NCBI RefSeq assembly: GCF_026151205.1
Contig: NC_087076.1
Span: forward strand, 20,391,919 to 20,455,918
Direction of reading: 5' to 3'
Length of the DNA: 64,000 nt
Source of the DNA: Bolinopsis microptera
Lineage: Eukaryota; Ctenophora; Tentaculata; Lobata; Bolinopsidae
Positions 13,881-26,929 of this stretch are shown here, piece after piece. The translations under genes and the position numbers were made by a program. Every line of letters starts with the position of its first letter. Position 1 is the stretch's first letter. The notes beneath the pieces are model-generated. The model made no database searches. It saw only the letters and a program-made list of their open reading frames with translations, and was not told the origin of the DNA.

Positions 13881-14005
13881 TATCCTGCTGATTGACCTAA
13901 TGTTTTTTATCTTTATATATCGTTCCACAGTTTCTGCAAGTACTATGAAGCCGAGTAAGTGAATTAACTCAAAAATTTCTGATGACGAGTCCTCATTAAA
14001 CATGG

Positions 14006-14581
14006 GCATAAATTTTTTTTTTGTTTAATCAGTTAATAGAATATATCTTCGCATTTTATCCACACAATATTTACATTACACGTACAAACTTGGTATATCA
14101 TTAACATGCCGTGTGGAGCCACACCACTACACCCGATCAATTTGCCAATCGCGAAACATTTTAATTATAATCGGTGTAGTTGGTGTTGTACACAACTGCA
14201 CTGATAATGAATCACTTGTACGTGTAATGTAAATATAGTGTGGATAAATGCTAATTAATATTCTGCGAATATGTATACTATATATAAAATATAAAAACAA
14301 AGATAATAAAATATCATGAATAAATGCGAATTATATTTAAATAACGTGAGATAAAATTATATTCCACACATAGCATGGAAAATTTTGCTGTATGAAGATG
14401 GTGATTACGCACTGAGAATCAGGGTCAGTAGCTCCAATTTTTATGGGGGGGGGAAGAGCAAGAGACGCGAAAATCTCGATTTTCTTCTACTGGGGGATCA
14501 TTCCCAGTTGTCCTAGCTTTTCAGAATTAATCATCACAATAAGACAGCATTAGAGTAGGGCCTGGCCATCTCGAAGTGAAG
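14006..14581. repeat. Left-arm-only insertion with internal inverted repeat
   Basis: In the right arm aaacatgg runs straight into atgttta; in the left arm about 577 bp separate the two. The extra DNA begins with an inverted repeat (about 14040-14090 against 14207-14275; gcattttatccacac and gtgtggataaatgc, plus ttacattacacgtacaa and its complement). The central part contains a smaller hairpin (actacacccgat / atcggtgtagt). It resembles a small fold-back or MITE, but no clear target duplication is seen at the outer junctions, and the distal part includes a G-run noise patch near 14440. Confidence 0.55.
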
Positions 14582-14599
14582 GATGTTTATGTCAGAACA

Positions 14600-16000
14600 C
14601 AGCATTGATGAAAATGCGTTCGAAGTTAGAACTTTTATATATTATATATTTTTAATATATCTATATTAATATACATGTAAACAGTAATAACTTCTCACCT
14701 GACATTTCAGTATTTAACAGTTTTGACCACTCAGTTAAATTCGTGATAACATTAACTGTGCGAACATGAAAAATATGTCTGATTTACTTGTTTATTAAAT
14801 AGATCAATAAGTTTAATAACAGTGCAGATCATTTATATATATATATAAATTTAGGACATTCAGTGAACACTAGAATGTTCATATATATATATATCAAATT
14901 ATATTAAAACATATATAGAACATATTAAAAAACATATTTTGAAACAAAAAAACCCCCGGAAAATTCTTGCACCTAGTAATCGATATTCCATAAAAAATAA
15001 CAGTCACTGTTATAGCTATTGATCTGCATATAAAAACAAGTAATTCAACAATATTATCAAGATCGCTTGTAACACGGAATATTACCAGCAGTAGTACGGA
15101 GGACATACGGTCATACTGAAATATCAGGTGATAAATTATTACATATCGTGTAATAACTACAATGATGCCTCAGCAATGCGGACGTCCCAAAACCAATGTT
15201 ATGGCTAGGCCAATACCGTCTCCCAACGAGAAGTTATAACTGTTGATTAAGTAGATAACTTGGGTAATTGAATCGGGCACGAGGACCGAGGACACAAGAG
15301 CGGTTTTTTATAACAGGGTGGACCTGATGCGGATCTCATGAAACTCCCTTGAGGCCCCCGCCGCATGAAACAGACTGGTTCATAAGTGCAAAAAGGGATA
15401 GATTAGGGGAGTCCCAGACATGAACAAATATTCCCAACAAGTCAGAGACCCATTCTGTTTACTGCAAATGATATAATATTATTACCTTATATAATGCCTG
15501 TACAACTACAACAAAATGCATAATATTCTTTTATTGTACAACTCGTTATTAAGACAACTAATTGACGTGCACTAGTTTGCTTGTAATAAATTGAACCGAG
15601 CGTGCTAAATCACATCTACAGTCCGATCATCGAAATTTATCTAAAAAATAGCAGCTTATGCTATGTTAAAGATTGGGTTATAGGTTAGGGTTGGGAACAG
15701 ATTCGAGGGCCAATAGGAATTCGAATAGTCCATTCGAGCCATCTAGAGTACGTTATTTAAAAAGTCACGTGACAAGTCGAGTGATTAATCATCATCCGAT
15801 TTTATAAGAACAGCAGCATTGGAGGAGCATGGAGATTGGACCGAAATAAAGCTGTATCTAATAGAGCACCAACATCAATATAACGCTCACAGACTGTCAC
15901 ATTCCTTTCCACGACCTACCAGGCACTTAATCGTTCCTTTAAGACTCAACTCCCCTCATAACCACCATCCTCACTAGTCACTTTGATTTCTCGCGGGGGC
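14600..16000. other. Noncoding A+T-rich segment with AT microsatellite, left arm
   Basis: Mirror of about 19300-20640. Includes TA-dinucleotide runs near 14640-14700 and 14835-14895 and scattered frame fragments that are not conserved between the arms. No gene seen. Confidence 0.5.
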
Positions 16001-16009
16001 AAACCGTTC

Positions 16010-16620
16010 CACCCAGGGTTGCCATAAAAAAGCCCCAGAAGCAGGTTCAAAAGGAAATCGCGGCACTGCGGAAACGCGATTTTTCGCATTTTACGCGACA
16101 AATTTGATAAGTGAGATTTGGGAAAAAATGAGAATAAGATCAATTGTTAAGACAATTAATCTATATTATAAACTATATAAATTATAACATACCTTTCGAA
16201 CACAATATTATAATGGAAATAAAAAACTTATAGGGTAAAGGGAATATTCTACTAACATTATAAAAGTGATAGTGGAAAAAAACTTATACAAAGGATGCAT
16301 AGTGCTGGCAACAGCCGCAAACCTTCTATTTCTAAGTAACCACCGCTCTAAATCGAAGCCGTTATTCACACAAACCAACTAGCAAGTCATTACCCTACAA
16401 ACCAGTAAACCCAAATTCATAATCTATTACTACAAATACCTGATTATCTTTTGCTGCGAGTTTCAGTCGAGAAAAAAAAAAAAAAAAATGTTTGCAACGA
16501 CTTCACTTCGCCTACTAGTTTGTCGCGGCGCCGCGATTTTGCCGTAAATATTTCGTGATTTTCTTTGTCCCTTGCCCCCGGAGGCAGGCAGAGCATCCAA
16601 ATGCTCTCCATTCGTGGGCC
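16010..16620. repeat. Dispersed AATCGCGGC-family repeat fragments, left arm
   Basis: Two facing segments (16050-16115 and 16515-16600) carry the motif family seen elsewhere in the window: tcaaaaggaaatcgcggc, then gcgattttt, then cgcgacaaa. Their mirror copies are at 18765-18835 and 19195-19270. The arrangement suggests the ends of a small DNA element about 550 bp long. Confidence 0.5.
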
Positions 16621-17565
16621 ACCAGGCCCAGCTTCTCTCCAAAAAATAAAATACGTTATATATGTCCCATAATATAAAAAAATTACATGAACTTACAAAA
16701 AAGTACTTAACCACAAAAAAAAAAAATTTCTCGTGTGACGGATGTTTATTACCTTTAATCAAAAAATTACGCTCGTATGATTCATACCTTACAGAATATG
16801 TCATTCGCTTTCAGTTTCAACCTAGACTAACACAGACAAAACATTTATTCCGAACGATGTAAATTCTATAATGATACACAAGTATCCTAAGCGTGAAGAG
16901 CAAAGGAGACATATAGCTAAAGTGCGGTAATATTTTGCTTTTGCAAATTTGTGCAATCCCACCAGCTTCATCAACACTACTTTTTTATGTCGCAAATGTG
17001 CAACAAAAAATATAGCAAAATAAAAGCTAAACAATACGCCCCAAATTTCAGCCTTAAGGAACTTTCTGGATGGACAATTCAACAGGCGTATCATATGATG
17101 TTATTGTCTGTCGTTGAGTTATTTAAAATGTATAATTTAATAGACAAAGCACGCAAAACGTATGCTCAATAGAACCGCTGCGGGATAAATTTGGTAGATA
17201 GCACTGAGTGCCCCGGGGCCGATGTGTTTGTCTTTGTATAGTCGAAGACAAACACCACATGTCCTCATGAACGAATGGTCACAACTGATAGGTTTGCGTC
17301 AATGTAATATAGATAATATCAAAGATGATTGCGGCTTTCGAGTTGTTTGTCAGTCACGTGTCGGACTACCCACAAACACGTGACCACGAGACACAGATAA
17401 CAACAATATAAAAATCTTAACGATATAACGTTTCAACACACAATGTGGCTTGTCTCAGGTGGATTGGTGATCAAAGTACTAGGATGTGCATTAGCAGAAA
17501 TAGTGGTTACATCGTCCCATGCTAACGACTGGAAACGTAATTTGTCAGCAATACACATATCGAGC
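16620..17565. other. Inner noncoding part, left arm
   Basis: Mirror of about 17815-18700. It includes an inner hairpin (gtttgtcttt...cgaagacaaac) at about 17226-17255 and matching AT-rich DNA. Short frames here are not preserved between the arms, so no gene is called. Confidence 0.5.
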
Positions 17566-17814
17566 ACCCGTAATAACAAACACTGTATAGACAAAATTGA
17601 CTAATAAATATCATATGATATCATAATACCTACTTTGTACTCTGAAAGCTACGCGTAAGCATGACCGAACACCGAACATGTAAGGTCATTTTCACGGTTC
17701 AAAAGGGAAATCGGTATTATCTGTTGTATTTGTAACTTCCGCCGGAGGGTATTATAAAACAGTTTGTCTAGATTGGGTTGTAGCTACAATTATCAGTTTC
17801 TATGATTTGTGAAA
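17566..17814. other. Non-palindromic centre of the inverted repeat
   Basis: The arms match up to catgctaacgactggaa and roughly 35 bases further on each side, then diverge. About 250 bp remain between them. No gene is visible. The spacer argues against a perfect zero-length fold-back but is compatible with both a real inverted duplication and a chimeric read. Confidence 0.7.
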
Positions 17815-18764
17815 TTCTGATATTGCTACAAATACGATTCCAGTCGTTAGCATGGGACTATGTAACCACTATTTTCTGCTAATGACATCCTAGTAAATTG
17901 ATCCCTCTCCACCAGAGACAACACATGGTGTGTTGAAACGTTATATCGTTAAGTTATTATATTGATTGTTAACTGTGTCTGTGGTCACGTGTTTGTGGGC
18001 GTGACACGTGACTGACAAACACTCGAAAGCCGCCATCATCTTTGATATATATCTAATATACATTTGACGCAAACCATATCAGTGTAGACCATCGCTTCAT
18101 GAGGACATGAGGTGTTTGTCTTCGACTATACAAAGACAAACACCTCGTGCCCCGGGGCACTCAGTGCTATCTACCAAATTTATCCCGCAGCGGTCTATCT
18201 GAGACATAAACGTTTGCGTGCTTTGTCTATATAAATTATACATTTTAAATTGCCTCAACGAAAGACAATAACCTCATATGATACGCAGTTGAATAGTCCA
18301 ACCAGACAGTTCCTAAAGGCTGAAAATTTGGCGTATTGTTTAGCTTAATTGCAATATTTTTGTCTGCACATTTGCCGCCATAAAAAAGTAGTTTTGATGA
18401 AGCTGGTGCGGAATCGCACAATTTGCAAAATATTACCGCACCTATAGCTATATGTCACCTTTGCTCTTCACGCTTCGGATACATGTGTATATTAATAGAA
18501 TTCTACATCGATTCGGATAAATGATTTGTCTGTGTTAGTCTAGGTTGAAACTGAAAGCGATGACATATTTAAGGTATGAATCATACGAGCTTAATTTTGT
18601 AATTTAATAAACACCTACACGAGATTTTTGTGGTTAAGTATTTTTTGTAAGTTAAGTATTTTTTTATATATGACCTATATAACGTCATTTTATTTTTTGG
18701 AGAGAAGCTGGGCCTGGATGGCCCACGAAAGGAGAGCATTTGGATGCTCTGCCTGCCTCTGGGG

Positions 18765-19275
18765 CAAGGACAAAAGAAAATCACGATTATTTAGGCAAAA
18801 AATCGCGGCGCCGCGACAAACTACGTAGGCGAAGTCGTTGCAAAAATCTCGAAACTCGCAGCAAAAGATAATCATGTATTTGTAGTAATAGAATTATGAA
18901 TTAGGGGTATATACTGGTTTGTAGGGTAATGACTTGCTAGTTGGTTTGTGTGTAACGTACGATTTAGAGGTGGTTACTTAGAAATAGAGGTTGCGGCATG
19001 TTGCCAGCATTATGGCATCCTTTGTATAAGTTTTTCACTATCACGTTTATCATGTTCGTAGAAATATTCCCTTTACCCTCATAAGTTTTTGTTCATATAA
19101 TATTGTGTTCGCAAAGGTATGTTATAATTTATAAAGTTATAATATAGATTAATTGTCTTAACAATTGATCAATATTCTCATTTTTCCAAATCTCACTTAT
19201 CAAATTTGTCGCGTAAAATGCGAAAAATCGCGATTCCGCACGTGCCGCGATTTCCTTTTGACCCTGCTCTGGGGT
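18765..19275. repeat. Dispersed AATCGCGGC-family repeat fragments, right arm
   Basis: Mirror of 16010-16620. The outer copy reads, on the minus strand, cagggtcaaaaggaaatcg followed by cggcacgtgcggaatcgcga. A start with CAGGG is reminiscent of hAT-type termini, but no 8-bp target duplication was confirmed. Confidence 0.45.
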
Positions 19276-20364
19276 ATGGCAACCCTGGTGGAGGTTGCCG
19301 GAGAAATCAAAGTGAATAGTGGAGGATGGTGTTATGAGGGGAGATGAGTCATAAAGGAACGCTTAAGTGCCAGCTGGGTGTGGAAAAGGAATGTGAAAGT
19401 CTGTGATGTTATACTTATGTTGTTGCTCTATTATATACAGCTTTATTCGTTCCACTTCCATGCTCCCAAATTTGCTGTTCAATCGGGATGATGATTAATC
19501 ACTCGACTGTCACGTGACTTTTTAAAAACGTTCTCTAGCTGGCTCTGAATGACTATTCGAAATCCTAGCCCTCTAATCTGATCCCAACCCTAACCCTAAC
19601 CCAATCTTTAACAAAGCATAAGCTGATATTTTTTAGAAAAATTTCGAAGATCGACTGTAGAGTGATTTAGCACGCTCGGTTCAATTATTACAAGCAAACA
19701 GTGCACGTCAAAGTAGTTGTCTAATACCGGTTGTACAATAAAAGATAATATCATTTTGTAGTAGTTGTACAGCAATTATACTAAGGTAATAAGATAATAT
19801 CATTTTGCAGTAAACAGACTGGAGTCTCTGACTGTTGGGAAATTTGTTCATGTCTGACTCCCCTAATCTATCCCTTTTGTCACTTATGAACCAGTCTTGT
19901 TTCATGCGGCGGGGGACACAAAGTGAGTATCATGAGATCCGCCCTCATGTCCACCCTTTTATAAAAGAACCGCTCTTGTGTCCTCGGTCCTCGTGCCCGA
20001 TTACTTACCAAGTTATCACCTAATCACCAGTATACATTCTGTTGGGAGACTGTATTGGCTAGCATAATCAATTGGTTTTGAGTCCGCATTGCTGAGGACA
20101 TCATTGTAGCTTATTAACACGATATGTAATAATTTATCACCTGAGATTTCAGTATTACCGTTTGACCACGTACTACTCAGTTAAATTCGTGATAACAATG
20201 CGATCATGATAAATTGTTGAATTACTTGTTTTTAAAATTAGATCAATAGCTAATAACAGTGCGGTTCATTTTTTATGGAATATCAGATTACTAGGTGCAA
20301 GAATTTCCGGGTTTTGATTCAAAATATGTTTTTTAATATGTTTAAATATGTTTAATATAATTTG

Positions 20365-20365
<1 letters not shown>

Positions 20366-20399
<34 letters not shown>

Positions 20400-20410
20400 A
20401 TATATATAAA
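20366..20410. repeat. (AT)n microsatellite
   Basis: About 40 bp of nearly pure alternating AT, with a poorer counterpart in the left arm near 14835-14895. Confidence 0.9.
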
Positions 20411-20768
20411 TGAACTGCACTGTTATTACCTATTGATCTAATTTAATAAACAAGTAAATCGACAATTTATCATGATCGCACAGTTAATGTTATCACGAAT
20501 TTAACTGAGTGGTCAAACAGTAATACTGAAATGTCAGGTGATAAGTTATTACATATACATGTATATAATATAGATATAATAGATATATAATAGTTCTAAC
20601 TTCGAACGCATTTTCATCAAAGATATGTTCTAGACATTAAACATCCATGTTTAATGAGACTCGTCATCAGAATTTTGAGTTACTTCACTTACTCGGCTTC
20701 ATAGGTACTTGCAGAAACTGTGAGAACAGATATAAAATAGATAAAAAACATAGGTTAATCAGCAGATA

Positions 20769-21187
20769 ACACTGTTACACTGTTACACTGTTACACTGTT
20801 ACACTGTTACACTGTTACACTGTTACACTGTTACACTGTTACACTGTTACACTGTTACACTGTTACACTGTTACACTGTTACACTGTTATACTGTTACAC
20901 TGTTACACTGTTACACTGTTACACTGTTACACTGTTACACTGTTACACTGTTACACTGTTACACTGTTACACTGTTACACTGTTACACTGTTACACTGTT
21001 ACACTGTTACACTGTTACACTGTTACACTGTTACACTGTTACACTGTTACACTGTTACACTGTTACACTGTTACATTGTTACACTGTTACACTGTTACAC
21101 TGTTACACTGTTACACTGTTACACTGTTACACTGTTACACTGTTACACTGTTACACTGTTACACTGTTACACTGTTACACTGTTACA
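20769..21187. repeat. 8-bp tandem array (ACACTGTT)n, right arm
   Basis: Roughly 52 nearly perfect copies of acactgtt with only isolated substitutions. The 24-bp common multiple leaves an open frame (LLHCYTVT repeated), which is judged noncoding. Confidence 0.97.
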
Positions 21188-21330
21188 GCATTGTTAGTCT
21201 ATACTTTGCCAATCAGCCTGTTACAGAATTGTTAGTCTATAGTTTGACAATTAGCCTGTTACAGTATTGCTAGTCTATGCTTTGCCAATCAGCCTGTTAC
21301 AGAATTGTTAGTCTATATTTTGCCAAGATC
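21181..21330. repeat. 38-bp minisatellite, right arm
   Basis: About four copies of a 38-bp unit containing ttgttagtctatactttgcc and aatcagcctgttacag, directly adjoining the 8-bp array. Its gttaca start is the same hexamer as in the 8-bp unit, so the two arrays may share an origin. Confidence 0.8.
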
Positions 21331-22950
21331 AGTTTAGCAGTTTATCTTTGACAGACAAGTCTTACTTTTACAGATCTCTTTTCCAGTTAACAAATTTTTA
21401 GTATCACAAATATATTTCCTTGCTTGGACCATTTACCTGGGATTCGGCAGTAGGAAATATATTTGATAGAATACAGACTGCAGAGGGGCTAGGGCTACTA
21501 ATTGCAAATACGATCACAATGCTATAATGAAATGAAAGCGCTTGATTTACCGTCTCTCTTTTCTGCGTGTCTTCTTTTCTGCGTGGATCCTCCTCTTAGT
21601 AGTAGTAGTAGTAAACCCGCGATGGGGTGGCATGTGCCTCAATAAAAATATTACAATCATTTATTGTTATATCAATTTATCATTAAATATTTCAACAATA
21701 TCAATAACGTATGGTTGATCCTTCACACTTAGTAAAATATATAAAAATAAAGTTAATCTACACTAAAGAATAAATAATCTATATCATATAAATAAACAAT
21801 ATTAACTCCACATCTTCTTGTAGTCATTTTATCAAAGCGATAGAAATCCAAGTAATTTTAGTACTTCCCCTTACCTCCCACTACACTTTGCTTGCAATGC
21901 ATGTCGATGACAGATCAAAACTGAATGATACGAATGCTGTAAATGTACACGTCTTGCATTCTTCACATTTTAGAAGCCGTTTTTCAGCTTTCGCATGTCA
22001 AGCATCTATAGTCTTGATTTAGTTATTATTATTGGTAGCTAGAAGTGTTTAATAAAAACATACTTGTTTATTTTGTAAACTTTGTCCTGTCTACTTTGTC
22101 TAAGCCAGTCATGAGTCATCAAATGTGATCACGAATGCGATGATAAAATCAGAATTGTGTCTTTTTATTGCCCTTGAGAATTGTAGCTGCTGGAAAATTA
22201 AATAACTTATGAACAGTCAATAAAATGTTATCGAAAATTGCTGACATTTGTTGGTCCAATAATTTTTTTGGTCTTGTACCAGTACGGTATAACACCAATA
22301 AGGAGTAAAATATAGAATTACAAATAGAATAGCTACCTAGCTAAGCAGGTAGAGATTCCATATCTGTCCGGGTAGGGTAGTGATCTGCACTTTTATCTAC
22401 ATCCTATAACCGTGCAACCGTGTAAGTTTTACTTTCTTATGGTACGGCACCAGTTTGTCGGGCACGTGGTAACCGAGTGACACAGTCACGAAGTACAGTC
22501 AGCTATGATAGATAACGTGACCTATATTAGCCAGCGAGAAGGGCTGGATTTCATGCTCAAGCAAAATTAGATTCACAATTCTCATCCTTATAGTTTGAGA
22601 GAACAGCAAGGGTTGAGTCAAGCTTGAAATATCACTGTAATCGTTGGAAATTAGAGGAGTATCTATTGCAAAGGAATTACTTTCATAAAAGAATTTAACA
22701 TTTATTCAGTACTGTACCTCAATAAATGTGATTTATGAAATACAGTGCTCAATAAGTATCAATAATCAAATGACAAATCACGTGACAAACGTGCGCTGTC
22801 CAATAGCAGTTTGGTAAGCTGTCATGTGGCAACCACGAGAATAACACGATGGTAACAGCATGGCAGGATGCTCATTGGACAATGAACACTTTGTGTCGGA
22901 AGAAGTTACAGTTTTTTGGCAATTTTACACAATTAAAAGGCACCGAACTT
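21330..22950. other. Noncoding segment, right arm
   Basis: A+T-rich DNA with a (TAG)n run near 21597-21613. No gene is recognisable. Mirror partner at about 11640-13370. Confidence 0.5.
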
Positions 22951-22956
22951 CAAAAT

Positions 22957-23340
22957 TTTGCCTTCAAAACAAGGCTGTTGCCTTGTGCCGTACAAAACAA
23001 GGCTGTTGCCTTGTGCCGTACAAAACAAGGCTGTTGCCTTGTGCCTTCAAAACAAGGCTGTTGCCTTGTGCCTTCAAAACAAGGCTGTTGCCTTGTGCCG
23101 TACAAAACAAGGCTGTTGCCTTGTGCCGTACAAAACAAGGCTGTTGCCTTGTGCCTTCAAAACAAGGCTGTTGCCTTCAAAACAAGGCTGTTGCCTTGTG
23201 CCTTCAAAACAAGGCTGTTGCCTTCAAAACAAGGCTGTTGCCTTGTGCCTTCAAAACAAGGCTCATGTTGCCTTCAAAACAAGGCTCATGTTGCCTTCAA
23301 AACAAGGCTCATGTTGCCTTCAAAACAAGGCTGTTGCCGT
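22957..23340. repeat. 27-bp tandem array, right arm
   Basis: Regular repeats of ccttcaaaacaaggctgttg with variants in which ccttgtgccgta or ccttgtgcc precedes. The unit holds a short hyphenated inverted repeat (CCTTG...CAAGG). About 14 to 15 units. The open frames through it are repeat products. Confidence 0.95.
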
Positions 23341-24660
23341 ACCATAAGCAATTTATGGAACTCCGTTTGGTCAGGAGTTCTATAACTTACCATAAACGTT
23401 ACGGTCACGTTTAACGTTATACTTTGGGAATTTTGATTCAATGTGGTCAAATGCCAATGTCTCCATGGAGCAATGCATCTCCATTGAAACATTGCCTGCT
23501 GAATTTGTCATTGGTTTACAAATATATGTTATGCAAAAAATAATTCATACATATAATAACATGCTTTATATACACCTTTAATTGACGATGTCAATTCATG
23601 GCAGCTCGGCGCGGCACAGTAGCGCATCTCGCCGATTTAGCTGTGAGAAGCCTTATTAAGTGCGCGGCGCGGCACAGTAACGCATCGCGCTACAATGTCA
23701 CAATCAATTACTAGTAGGTACTACATGTATTAGGTGATCTTACATTCTTCTCCATCTTATCCCAACCTCCTTCAGTCCTTCCCTACTATATTATTTCCTT
23801 ATTTACTTCTCTTTCCTCACCTCTTTCACCTCTTTCACCACCTTCAGTCATCGAAATTATTCATATGATATATATTATATTACAATACTCATATCTTATA
23901 GCAGGTATTACATATTCGTTTCCAATTACATCTAATCAAGTTTTCTCGCGACTGTTAAGTAAGTTAATGTTAATCATTCTTCTTGATAGGAGTATTTATT
24001 TTTGACAGAACAGTTTCAGTTCCTGCCGGTATGTTTGTTGCTTTATTCACATGACACTGGTCATTGTGTAAATAATGTAACAGTTTTTATTTTAAGGATG
24101 TCAGGGTCATTCGTTCTGTGTTGATCGTTTCATGAGGTAAAATTCCGAAGTTATTTTAATTGTTGGTTCCAGTGTATGTTATAATTGTGGCAGATGCTTT
24201 GTCAACGTAAGCTCAAACAACTTTAAGTGTAGTATTCGCGTCATTATTAAATAGTTAAATAACTGCAGTTGTGCTAGTATAGTAAGTAGCAGTGTCGTTA
24301 TTTTTAATTTTCACTAATTATACTCTTCAGTTCTTAGGCAAATGTATAATAGTATTACTCCCTTGTAGTTCGATCGGGACAATAATGAAACACACTCGTT
24401 AAACTTGTTCGTTTGATTATTGGACGAATGTCATCTGAGGTATCAGTTACTAAATCGTACAATACGGTCGTTATATTATCGTGTATTCTGTTTAGTTCGA
24501 TTGTAAGTTTATTTTGGTGCACTTTATCGTGGTCATGTCCACACGTGCACACGTGCACTTATCCGTATCGTGGGATCTGGTTTTATACTTGTATTTGTTG
24601 TAGATATAAATTGTTTTCACATTTGTTAAATTCTTACGTGCTGTATTGACCAAAACCTAA
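23340..24660. other. Upstream region of the lipoxygenase, right arm
   Basis: No coding sequence is recognised. Two GC islands (23600-23690, GCGCGGCGCGGC type) break the A+T-rich background. The last base pairs before the gene (ttattatttctag at 24661-24673) look like a 3' splice acceptor eight bases before the ATG. Confidence 0.4.
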
Positions 24661-24681
24661 TTATTATTTCTAGCTACAACA

Positions 24682-26918
24682 ATGCCTGCTCAAGAAGAAG
24701 TACCCTATGCCTTCATCATCCAGACCGGGTCAAATTATCCGCAGCTCCAAAAGAGCAAGAAATGGTGCGACGGAACTATGATCATAACCATCAACCCAGG
24801 ATCTGACAGCACTGAATCCCAACCTATCAGGGTCACTGAGAGCTTTGACTTCGACACTGAGGGAAGTGTTAGGATTCAGCACTGGCTGCCTGACACGATT
24901 GGAGTACCCAAACTGCTGAAGGTGGATTTGGAGAGTAATAAGTTGGAGCTGATTAAAGATGCCCTTTTTGTGCGGGAGATCACCATTATCTTTAACTATC
25001 AGGTCTATCGTTTTCCCATCAAGAACTTTGTGTATCCACACAACCCGATGCGAGGAAATCCTACTGTTGCTAAGATGGGATGTCCACCACATTTTCTAAT
25101 CCGAGAAGGGACTGGAACTCTGAAACACCATGAAACCGAGGAATTCATCATCAAAGCAAGAGAAGAAGATTTGGAGACGACTCAATCCATGGTAAAGTGG
25201 GTGGATCCCGCAAAAGAGGAAGGTACATTACTGTATCCAGGGTACTTGGGAGTCAAGGATTACGACAAGTTACCCAGGTTCTTGCAGTTCAGAGAGGCTC
25301 GTTTGGAAGTGTACCTGGCTTTAAAGCTGGGAGGAAAGAGTGAAGTTCAAAAGAACGCCCTTCAAAACGTTCTCCAAAAAATAATTTTCAGTTACGAGGA
25401 GGAAAGGTTTGACTCTTTTGACCATTACAGAGACCATATGATGATAAAGGCTGAAGAAATGGGCTGGGATAAAACTCAAATTTACGAAGCACAGAAAGCT
25501 ATCAAAATTTGGCATAAGGATGAAGAGTTTGGTCGACAAATGCTTTGTGGACCACATGCAATAAAACTTAGGAAGGTGGAATCTTTGGAAGGACGATGGA
25601 AAGAGGGTGTTGAGAGATCACTGATTATTCACTGGAAGGAAAGTCACCCCAACAGGTGTTGGAGGACGGACACTTATTTGAAGTGACGACAGATGGATTA
25701 ATCGGAGTTAAGCATGGAGGTAAGCAGAGTCTGAAAGTGACTGGAACTAAACAAACATGGTATGTAACTCTGGCTGATTGTCTTCTTTACCAGACCACCG
25801 ACGGTCGAATGATTCCCGTGTTGATACGGCTGGAAAATAGAAACGACGGAAAACCCCAAACCTGGTGGACACCTCCAAAGCCAGGGACAGACAAAGAAGA
25901 TCCGGAATATCTGAAGTGGCTCTTAGCCAAGATTTACTTTAGGAGCTCGGACTTGAACAGGTATTCCCTATGTGCACATTTTGCAAGAGCCCATGGTGTA
26001 GGAGAATCCTTTGGAGTGGCTGCATATCGGAACTTGCCGAACGCTCACCCAATACTGAGACTTCTGCAGCCACACATACAGGGAATTGTACCTGTTAACG
26101 TGCAAGCAAGAGTTATTTTCATGAATCCTGAGGAGGGCGGCTTTTCTATGTTCTTAGGAGTCGGTGATGAAACGAGGAAAGTTTTTGACAATTATTACAA
26201 ACAATTCTGCTACGAAGAGCTTCTGTTCCCCAAAGGTGTAGAGGATCGTGGAGTTAAGGACATTCCCGAATATCTGCACAGGGATGATATGATGGCTAAC
26301 TGGAAGATAATTGAAAGTTATGTAATTGAAATGGTTGGTTTGGCATACCTATCAGATGAGGACGTTCAAAAAGACGAGGAAATCCAAAATTTCTGCAAAG
26401 AAATAGTCGAAAATGGTTTCCGGAGATTCGAAAATGGTGCCGGATTCCCAAAATCACTGTCAACCAAAGAAAAACTTATCGAGCTTCTGACAGCTATCAT
26501 CTTCAACTTCTCTTTCTACCACGCCTCTGTTAACTTCCAAACGTTCACCTACTCCTTCGCACCAAATTTTCCTACCTGCATGAGAATGGCCCCACCTAAT
26601 CAAGACGAAGTGATTACCATGGACAGGATCCTAGACACCCTACCAGTAGGAGAAATAGCGTTCCTTGGCTACAACGTGGCGTACAACCTTGGAGTGTACT
26701 CTCCAATCGAGAGGTTCTTCCTGGGAGATGCTGCTGAAGATAAACTGGGCATCATCGGAGAAAACATGGCAGTAGCTCCAGAACAGGAAGCATGTATCCG
26801 GAGAATGGCAGAGAGAATGAGGGAGCTCAAGGTAAAGATAGATGCTAGAAATGTGGGACGTTATTTAAAGTATGATCTTTTGAGTCCAGATAATGTCCCT
26901 TTAACCACTCAGACTTGA
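24682..26918 (+). CDS. PLAT-domain lipoxygenase (fatty-acid dioxygenase)
   Basis: Lipoxygenases add O2 to polyunsaturated fatty acids to make hydroperoxides. The protein opens with a PLAT/C2-like lipid-binding domain (about residues 8-115). The catalytic domain follows, with the conserved EEFGRQMLCGP segment, then HFARAH (HxxxxH, the first two iron ligands), the helix YRNLPNAHPI, and FYHASVNF with the third His and the Asn ligand. It ends PLTTQT, so the C-terminal residue is Thr instead of the usual Ile. The coding region has no intron and about 745 codons. It is broken by one frameshift near 25612, where the left-arm copy has an extra A and stays in frame, so the break is probably an assembly error. 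AATAAA lies near 27169. A 33-bp direct repeat overlaps the stop. Substrate and regiospecificity cannot be read from the sequence. Confidence 0.93.
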
Positions 26919-26929
26919 TTCAGGGTAAC

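Larger units (their letters stand above)
3650..17565. repeat. Left arm of giant inverted repeat
   Basis: Read on the minus strand this arm repeats the right arm (about 17815-29800) in the same order: P450 exon, lipoxygenase and its 3' flank, 27-bp repeat array, 8-bp repeat array, A+T-rich segment and inner segment. The mirrored coordinates add to about 33,480-33,570 in the lipoxygenase half and about 35,310-35,370 near the centre, because the arms differ in array lengths and one insertion. By eye, identity is very high around the lipoxygenase and nearer 90% in the inner noncoding part. This arm carries most of the single-base indels. Confidence 0.93.

Noticed and set aside
20769-21187. LHCYTVT-repeat protein
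   Set aside because: Translation of an 8-bp satellite. No start context, and the left copy is scrambled.
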